DNA of 64,000 bases from Hippophae tibetana. Lineage: Eukaryota; Streptophyta; Magnoliopsida; Rosales; Elaeagnaceae. Shown one piece after another: positions 56,957 through 64,000 of the stretch. A program made the position numbers and the translations under genes. The stretch's first letter is position 1. Each line of letters opens with the position of its first letter. Location: NCBI GenBank assembly GCA_037013495.1, contig CM072801.1, positions 85,607,816 through 85,671,815 of the forward strand, in the 5' to 3' direction. The notes under the pieces are model-generated. The model was not told where the DNA came from and ran no database searches. It was given only the letters and a program-made list of their open reading frames with translations.

Positions 56957-57370
56957 CCTACCCCAAGCCCATGTGCAGTCAACAATTAAGACCCATAAAT
57001 GGACAAAATTTGAGAATACATGTGAATGCCAATGTATACATGCAGTCCATCAAAAATAGTCTGTTGCAACCTGTCCCCCTTGGGGATCATACTCTACAAG
57101 ACATACATATAGGTATACTCTACATGAAAAATTATTTTCATGATGGATGTACGAAAATCTAAGATGCCATATTTATTATGTTTTTAATACTCATTTCATT
57201 TCAAAAATCAATACTTATTTTATACAAAATTGTCCATGTATGCATATGTAAAAATGTTTTAATGAGTATATCATTTTAACAATATTTATAACATTTCTTA
57301 TTAAAATCATGAAATCCAATTTTCTTTTTTATTAATAATATTTGATGCATGACATTTTATGAATTATGCA
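56957..57370 (-). repeat. 5' LTR of the old gypsy element, distal part
   Basis: Continues the homology to 41640-42010 on the far side of the LARD insertion (CTACAAGACATACATATAGG, TTTTAACAATATTTATAA). It ends where Tat-type RNase H sequence begins. Confidence 0.75.
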
Positions 57371-57722
57371 TTGCTCCATAAGCCAAACATTTCTAAAAGA
57401 ATGATGTAATATGCATTGAAATTGAGCAACTATGATATTAAATATCAGCCTCAAATAATAATTAAAGCCCAAATCTTTGAAGATTTCATTGCCAAGATGA
57501 TAGTTTCTTTAGTTCCTGAGTATTAGACTCTCTCAATAGATGGTTGTTCATGTGCAAAGGGAAGTGGAGCTTGAATTTTGCTACGCACACCAAACAATAG
57601 CTTCTTAAAGCAATCTTTGCGTTTTAGATTCCATACAACAAACAATGAAGCTAAATACAAAGTTCTCATCACTGGTTTCATGCTTGCTAAAGGCCTAGGC
57701 ACTGCAAAAATTACCATCAAAA
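57371..57722 (+). pseudogene. Tat-lineage RNase H fragment (first copy)
   Basis: The plus strand reads LSNYDIKYQPQIIIKAQIFE, FIAKMIVSLVPEY, IDGCSCAKGSGA, FHTTNNEAKYKVLITGFMLA and KGLGTAKITIKSE. This is the second RNase H domain typical of Tat/Ogre gypsy elements (YVDGSSxxxGSGAG..., TNNEAEYEAL). Several stops. It is a diverged direct repeat of 60590-60985. Confidence 0.75.
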
Positions 57723-59480
57723 GTGAACCTCCAAATATGACCTTCTCAAGTAGCAGGGCATTGTTATTTGCCCACAGTTCCTAGAAAAATGATCGCTCAA
57801 AATATTCCAAAGGAGGATAAAAATTGGAAGAAGAGTTTCTTCTTCATTAATGGTACATGGGCAACTTGGAGGAAGCTAATTCAAAGGGACTATTTGTTCC
57901 CACCTCCTAGGAAGCGTTAAGTGAGTATTTCATGATTTTTTCCTCTTTATTTTCTTCTTATGAGAGTTCCTATTAGCATTATCTTTTTTTAGATGCTTGT
58001 AATGTATGGGAGGGATGCATAAGTGCTGAGAGCAAGGTTGATCTATTAATTTTTTTTTTCTCTCATGAATATAATTCTTTCCATTTCTTTTGCAAGGATG
58101 CTTGCCTAAAGGCAAGCTGCTTATAGCCTCACATATATGGTGAAGCTAGTAAGGAACTTTTGAGTCTTGTAATTTTTCTTGTTTATATAATGCTTTTGAT
58201 TATTCTTTTATTTTGATCTATAATACCTATATTAGTTGGGAAAACTTCACTTTTTGGATGCTCTATTCACCCTTGAGCTTCATCCCCAAAGAGGCTGCCT
58301 ACTAAGCCTTATATTTCTATGAAAGATGCTAGGATCAGGGTTTCTTCGAAGAAATTCCTTCCAAGATACAAAAACCAATAGCTTTCAACCGAAAGTAAGT
58401 TACTATTGAGGTCCCATGTCTTCTGAAGTGAACATCTCAAGTGACATTCCCAAGAGAATATGGTTTAGGCCTAAACCTATTTCTTTTGGAGGAGCTTCTT
58501 TATCTTTGTGGAGAATTATAACGAGGGTATCTTGTATGATAGGGAGCACAACTACCTAGAGGATTTTGAATGCTAAAACTTTGTTGAGGGATAAGTGACT
58601 TTTAAGTATTGACCTATTGGAGATGGTGTTTCCTAAATATGATAAAGAGTTCCTTTAGAGGGAAAATCCTATCAATTGGTTTAGGGCCAGCATGGAGAAG
58701 CCGAGCTATGTGAATTGTATGTTTTTCAAACTTTTCTCTTTTCTTTATAGATGATGTTGCCTTAACCCTCATTCTCTTTATATCACAACTACTAGAAAAA
58801 GTGGGAGTTTATTACGAATGCTATAGGGCCATAAAACTAGAATTGTAAACTATAAGAAAGAGTAATCACTTTCACAAGCAACATTCATAATAGCTTGCTA
58901 AAAAATGGATAAGGTGTAGAGAATTTATGGTGAGATGAAGGCATAGTGGAATATTGGGATACATGATTTCACGTAACTCCAAAGGAAGCTTTAGTAAGCT
59001 CAAGATGCTTTACTCTTAAAGAAGATTTGAGAAATATGGGAGAGTGTGTATGAGCAATAAGCTTTGGGTATTACCCGTTGTGATAATCTCAGGGCCCAAG
59101 TGCTGAGGGGCGAAACCCTTTTCTTCTATAGAGGTTTTGCAACTAGAGAGTTTAGTCCTTCAGGAGATGAAATGGAGGAAGTGCAACCTTTTGTTTTTCA
59201 CAAAGATGGCATAGATACTAAAAAATATCTCTATGTTGAGAGCTATGCTAGTGGGGGTTATTTGACGACACACCCAATGTTTTAGCTCCCTAACCTTACT
59301 CTTTGTATATAGTCTTTGTTGGTTGCCCCAATTTGTGGTGTTTTGAAAAATTTATAACAATTATTGCCTTAGCTTCTTTTGAATGATTCCTTTGTCTGCA
59401 TCTTTAATCTTTTGTATGACATTTTCCTCTTTTTAAAAGAGACAATTTTTATTTCTTATATTGAAATCAAACATGTATTG
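57723..59480 (+). other. Possible Tat-element 5' remnant; no clear gene
   Basis: At about 57815-57910 the plus strand reads EDKNWKKSFFFINGTW and YFFPPPRKR, weakly like the N-terminal gag-associated segment of some plant gypsy elements. A 73-codon plus-strand frame at 59064-59285 (TLFFYRGFATREFSPSGDEM) is not recognised. The rest has no supported feature. Confidence 0.3.
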
Positions 59481-59840
59481 GGGATTAACTCCTTGATGAA
59501 AAGCTCTTTTGGGTGTAATTCCCTTAGGTTCTAGCTTTCTTGGAAAGCTACCATAGTGGAAATTCTTTCCTTAGAGGCTAATTTGGTATAATTCCATTAT
59601 CTATAAGTTAATTATACTAGAGTTTTTTTCAGCCTTGAAGCTGTTTTGGGTATAATTCCCTTAGCTTTGAGCTTCTTTGATAAGTTAATTGGATAGCATC
59701 TTTGATCTTCCAAGTTGTTTTGGGTATAATTTTCTTAGCTTAGAGCTTGTTTGAGAAATTACTTGGAGATAATATCTTATTCTCAAAGCTATTTTGGGTG
59801 TAATTCCCTTAGCTTCAAGCTTCTATGAGAAGTTGGAGAT
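59481..59840 (+). repeat. Degenerate ~65-bp tandem repeats
   Basis: At least four diverged units around TTTTGGGTRTAATTCCCTTA followed by GCTT(T/C)GAGCTTCT and a GATAATAT block (cores near 59508, 59645, 59720, 59790). Confidence 0.75.
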
Positions 59841-60369
59841 AATTTCATGTAGCTTGTTCCAAAATGATCCTTGGTGGCTAGTATTGTTTCCTAGAGAGGA
59901 CCTTATTAAGTGTTGAATCCATCGTGGCTCTAAGGAGCAAGTTCAATATTGTGTTTTGAAGCTCAGAAATATGTCCAAGAGATTCCTTAATGTGAGTTCT
60001 TTATCCTAAGATTGTATTGAATGAAGCTTAATCCTAAGAATTGTGCATCTGAAATCCAGTCAAGTAGGTTTATGGTTACTTAGTCACAAAAAGAGAGATT
60101 GAACCAAATCATGATGAAATAAGAGCATTAATCATAATTCCTTTTCCAAAATACATAGAAAGCGGTCCAAAGACTCACAAGTAGGATCATAGCACTCAAT
60201 GAATTCCTCTTCAGATGCTCAGATAAATGCCATCTTTCTTTAAAGTATTAAAAATAATTAAATTTTGAGTGAAATGAATCCTATAAGTAACATTTCTAGC
60301 AATTCATAGCATATATAGAATTTCCATCGATTATGGGTAAACTAAATCAAATAGAAGAACTATTCCTAT

Positions 60370-62215
60370 ATCCAATAGTCTTATAATCTACAGTAATTAT
60401 AGTTCTCACCAAAGAAGGTAATGGAGCTCATAAGCCAATATACTACTATATCAACAAGGTTCTCATAGATGATGAACTCCGGTATCCAATATGAGAGAAG
60501 CTAGCCTTAGTATTAGTAACAACTGTTGAAAAGCTCTGCCTATATTTTGAGGCTCACACTCTCACCCTGCTCACCTCCTATCTTATAAGTTCATTACTTC
60601 ATAAGCCAAATGTTGTTGGAGGAATGATGAAATATGCATAGAAACTAAGTAATAGTGATATCAAATATCATCATTGAATAAAAAATAAAGACCAAACTCT
60701 GGTTGATTTCATTGTTGAGATGATAGTTTCTATAGTTATTACCCTAGTATAATCATAGGTAGGAGTCTGACTCAGATAGTGAGCTTTGAACACTCTTAGT
60801 AGATGGCTTTTCATGTGCAAAGAGGAATGGAGTAGGAATTTTGTTACAAACCCTAGAAAATATATTCGTAGAGCAATCTTTGAGGTTTGGATTCCATACA
60901 ACAAATAATAAAGCTAAATACAAAGCTATCATCACTTGCCTCAAGGTAGTTAAAAGCCTAGGCGCTACAAAAATTACCATCAAAAGTGTGTCTCAACTAG
61001 TGGTAAATCAAGTTAAAGGAATATACAATACTAAAGATCCCAAATTATCAAAATATTAGCAACTGATTATTGACATACTTTCTATATTGGAATATTTCTA
61101 AATTGAACATTTTCTCAGAGAAATAGACCCATATGTAGATGCTCTAACAATCCTATCCTCTACAATGGAAAATGATTGTAAAAGAACCATTTCCATCGAG
61201 TATCTTCCCCACTCCAGTTTATCTAAGATGCAACCTCCTAAGGAAACACTAAATATATTTGGTTAAGACTCTTCGATGAGCCTCTTACATGGTAATAACA
61301 GGTAAACTATACAAGAGATCCTCTATAGAAGCTCTACTAAAATTCCTTACACCTAAAGAGACCAAGTTGATCCTAGTTGAGATACATGAAGGATCATATG
61401 GAAACCATTTTAGGGGAAGATCCTTGGCCTAAAAGGTTATATTATTGGATACTAAAGGCCAAAATTGCACAAAGAAGATGAAATACATGCCAGAAGCTGC
61501 CATTAGTGTCCAAAGTTTGCACTAATTCTTGACTAACCATCCAGGGATTTCACCAACCTAGTGAATCCCTAGCCCATCATAAAATAAGGTATGGACATAG
61601 TAGGACCTTTTCCTATAGTGAAATCCCAAATGAAAATAATCTTAGTCACCACAGATTACTTCTCCAAATGGGTAAAAGGTAAAGCTTACATCGAAATCAA
61701 GCAAGATGACCTAGTTAAATTCTTATGAACATAAATTATTTGTAGATATAGAGTTCCACATACAATTATCATAGATAATAGAACCCACCTATCTAGAAGT
61801 AATGTTAGAACATTCTGTGAAGAATTGGAAAATAGAAGCCACCAATAAGTCTTTACTTGACATATTAAAAAAGAAACTCTCCTTAGCAAAAAGAACAAGC
61901 TCCTTGAGGTCCTATGGGCCCTCAGAACAATAAATAAAAGTCCCACTGGAGAAACTCCATTCTCATTGGTTTATGGTACAGAAGCTATGACACTAGTCAA
62001 AATTTAGCTTCCTAATTTAAGAATTGAAGTCTTGAAATCATAAGAACTCAACAATGGGTTTGTACAATTGAATCTAAACCACATAGAAGAAAAAATAGAC
62101 AAAGCTATATTGAATATAACAAAATATTAGCTTTGAGCTGCTCGATAATATAACTCCAAAGTGAATCACAGGAATTTCAAAGTAGGGGATTGGGTTCTAT
62201 GCCAAGTGTTCCCAA
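60370..62215 (+). pseudogene. Tat-lineage Ty3/gypsy pol (RT end, RNase H, integrase)
   Basis: Plus strand, colinear but full of stops. RT/RNase H: KPIYYYINKVLIDDELRYP, EKLALVLVTTVEKLCLYFEA. Tat-type second RNase H at 60841-61059: FHTTNNKAKYKAIITCLKVV, SVSQLVVNQVKGIYN. Integrase at about 61585-61850: MDIVGPFPIVKSQMKI, TTDYFSKWVKGKAYIE, RYRVPHTIIIDNRTHLS, with both Asp positions visible. The integrase end at about 61930-62215 reads PTGETPFSLVYGTEAMT and NHRNFKVGDWVLCQVFPST. The order and the extra RNase H place it in the Tat group. Confidence 0.8.
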
Positions 62216-62420
62216 GTACAAAAGATAAATCAATTTGTACACATAATGTTGAAAGTTATTGTTCCATCGCCTTGAATTGAAAAAATTAGTTTGGTGTCCA
62301 ATTTCTACTTGACCTTTCAATTTCATAAAAAAAGGAATTTTGTGGTTAAGCTTCACAAATTCTATCAATCAAAATAGGTCTCACCCTAAAGCTTGCAAAT
62401 AGAATTCCAGAATGATCTAT
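62216..62420. other. Junction between two gypsy remnants
   Basis: AT-rich; no recognisable motif. Convergent pol fragments meet here. Confidence 0.4.
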
Positions 62421-62985
62421 TCATAGGACCATATTCAATTTTCTTAACTTTACAAGTAGTGAATGATGGACTGCTTGTTGACTTGCTAATAAACTTGTTG
62501 ATTTCCTATTGAGAGCGCCTACTGCAACATTCCCCATTCCTAGGTGATAGTCAATAACATAATCATAATCTTTGATTAATTCTAACCATCTTCTTTGTCT
62601 CATATTATTCTCCTTTCAAGTGAATAAGTACTTTAAATTCTTGTGATCTGTGAATATTTGACATTTTTTACCATATAGATAATGCCTCCATATTTTTAAG
62701 GCAAAACCACCATTACTAATTCCAAATCTTGGGTTGGATAAATCAGTTCATGTTTCTTGAGTTGCCTAGAAGCATGAGTAATTACTTTACCATCTTGCAT
62801 TAACACACAACCTAAACCTTGGTGAAAAGCATCACTATATACCACAAATCCCCCAACACCAAAAGAAAGTTTAAGCATATGTGTAGAAATCAACCGTTTC
62901 TTAAGCCATTGGAAACATTCCTTGTATTCACTTGACCAATTAAATGGAATTTTTCATAGTAAGTGATGACTCTATGAAACTAGAA
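62421..62985 (-). pseudogene. Ty3/gypsy RT end and RNase H
   Basis: Minus strand. [18 protein letters not shown] at about 62910-62960, then [40 protein letters not shown] and [16 protein letters not shown] (62893-62696) form the RT/RNase H junction and RNase H with its first catalytic Asp (YSDA). [10 protein letters not shown] and RQRRWLELIKDYDYVIDYHL with VAVGALNRK (62603-62421) continue it. One stop separates the two open parts; otherwise well kept. Upstream RT is replaced by LTR family A. Confidence 0.8.
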
Positions 62986-62992
62986 TCATTAA

Positions 62993-64000
62993 TGTACTTT
63001 TTTTTACTTAATATTTACTTATTTTATTCAATAAATAGTATTTTTATGGCCAAAAAAATAAAATATAAACTTTTTAGTGAAAAGAAGTGAAAATATAATT
63101 TTTGGAATTTTTTGGGATTTTTCTGGAATTTTTACGGATTTGTTATGAATTTTTAATGCATGACCAATCAGAAGCTCCTACGAGGCATGCAACGCAAGCA
63201 GAGGAGCTAACTGGCCAAGCCTCATGGATTCCATGCAAGCATAGAGAGAAAATCACGTCAATGTGTCAACACAAAGTTCGATCCAAGTTCAGAAATCGGT
63301 CAATGTGTCATGCCACATGTTGCTACGCCATTCGTTTCCTAAAATAAAATCGTGCCACATGTCAATGAATCAACAAGCATTGACTCTAACCGGTCTCCCC
63401 TGTCACACGTCACTCCCTTATTCACCTAGTGAATTTCACCTGCCATGTGCCACGCTGTCATTAACTGGAACTGTTAGTTTTGCTTGTTTTGATCATAGCT
63501 CTTGATCTGAAGGTCTAGATTGCACTAGAGCTTTATTTAAGCCCCTAATCACTCCATAAACCCAAATTCGCCTCCATTAGCCTAATTTTGGTCATTTTTT
63601 GGAGCTAAAAAGAGAGAAAAATACAGAAAAATTCAAGAGACGACAGAATTTTGGTAGAGATTCAAAAGGAAATTAATACTACAGTTCAAGATATTGATTG
63701 TATTTCTTTTTCTACTCTTTTCTTTATCAATTTTTATGTCTTTCTTTATGAAAAATATGAGCTTTATGAACACAATTATGTGTAATTAATTTATTAATCT
63801 AGGGATCTTGTGAACCCAATTTTTCACCATGTGATGATCTAATATTTTTTCCCAATTATAATATTAATTTAATTATATTATTTAATATGATTTTTATGCT
63901 ATTAATTGTTTGGCCAATAATTTATGTATTGAGACAATTAAATAGATTTGAGAGAATTATTTAATTGTTTGTCTTGATTAAATAACATGCATAGTTTCTT
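62993..64000 (+). mobile_element. LTR family A, copy 2, runs off the window
   Basis: Begins TGTACTTTTTTTTACTT where gypsy RT coding stops. It contains CCACATGT/CACGTC-rich boxes, GCTTTATTTAAGCC (63531-63544, TATA-like) and the AT-rich tail shared with 3500-3780. Neither its end nor any internal region is visible. Short open frames at 63102-63505 are not conserved in copy 1. Confidence 0.6.

Larger units (their letters stand above)
40782..57370 (-). mobile_element. Old Ty3/gypsy element split by two later insertions
   Basis: Minus-strand element. The 3' LTR is 40782-42507. Pol at 42508-44556 resumes at 47445-47900, with gag up to about 48780. The primer site is 48780-48791. The 5' LTR is 48793-49680 and continues at 56957-57370 beyond the LARD-like insertion. 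Removing the two insertions restores LTR and RT colinearity. The 5' LTR lacks about 490 bp at its far end, where Tat-lineage sequence begins. All coding parts are badly decayed. Confidence 0.8.

Noticed and set aside
60370..62215. Endogenous pararetrovirus
   Set aside because: An integrase with DD motifs and the gypsy domain order are present; no movement or coat protein motif was seen.
3146..64000. The two family-A LTRs as ends of one giant element
   Set aside because: The left copy lacks its start, no primer site follows it, and intervening DNA is many unrelated insertions plus a host gene.
1..64000. tRNA genes and CRISPR arrays
   Set aside because: tRNA-like matches are only the short primer-binding sites of retroelements. 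Tandem repeats here have no unique spacers of constant length.

Overview
This is AT-rich nuclear DNA from a flowering plant, most likely a eudicot. The evidence is one intron-rich nuclear gene sitting in layers of plant Ty3/gypsy and Ty1/copia LTR retrotransposons, small inverted-repeat elements and simple repeats. There are no bacterial-type operons, rRNA genes, CRISPR arrays or recognisable tRNA genes.

The only host gene I can support is a minus-strand XRCC2 homologue (RAD51 paralogue, homologous-recombination repair) at 18797-30167. Ten exons with GT/AG borders join without a phase break into a 343-codon reading frame with Walker A and Walker B motifs. Its introns carry a 3.5-kb copia element (intron 3), two inverted-repeat elements (introns 4 and 6), a 70-bp tandem duplication (intron 7) and a 46-bp duplication across the exon 4 donor. 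The terminal exon is tandemly duplicated, giving two possible C-termini.

Layout. 1-3145: two broken minus-strand gag genes of an Athila/Tat-like Ty3/gypsy family. 3146-7392: LTR family A, then LTR family B split by a minus-strand solo LTR (4000-5957). 8759-13708: a structurally complete minus-strand chromovirus with LTRs, PBS, PPT, gag, protease, integrase and chromodomain, but no RT/RNase H core. 14652-17443: a copia element whose LTR holds an expanded 15-bp minisatellite. 18376-30167: XRCC2. 31480-34360 and 37604-40720: decayed minus-strand copia elements, with an LTR-like stretch and a small inverted-repeat element full of telomere-like repeats between them. 40782-57370: an old minus-strand Ty3/gypsy element interrupted by a family-B LTR in its RT and by a 7.27-kb non-autonomous element in its 5' LTR. 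57371-62985: Tat-lineage and other gypsy pol remnants. 62993-64000: a second family-A LTR running off the end.

The most informative element is at 49681-56951: 1.9-kb LTRs, a perfect 5-bp target duplication, a tRNA-Asp primer site and a polypurine tract, but no coding capacity (LARD-like). It shares a hairpin leader motif and a 3' motif with the gag-coding elements at the left edge, so it is probably a non-autonomous derivative mobilised by that family. Leader arms that differ in sequence but still pair suggest a structured RNA signal.

All coordinates, alignments and translations were done by eye; divergence values and family assignments need computation.
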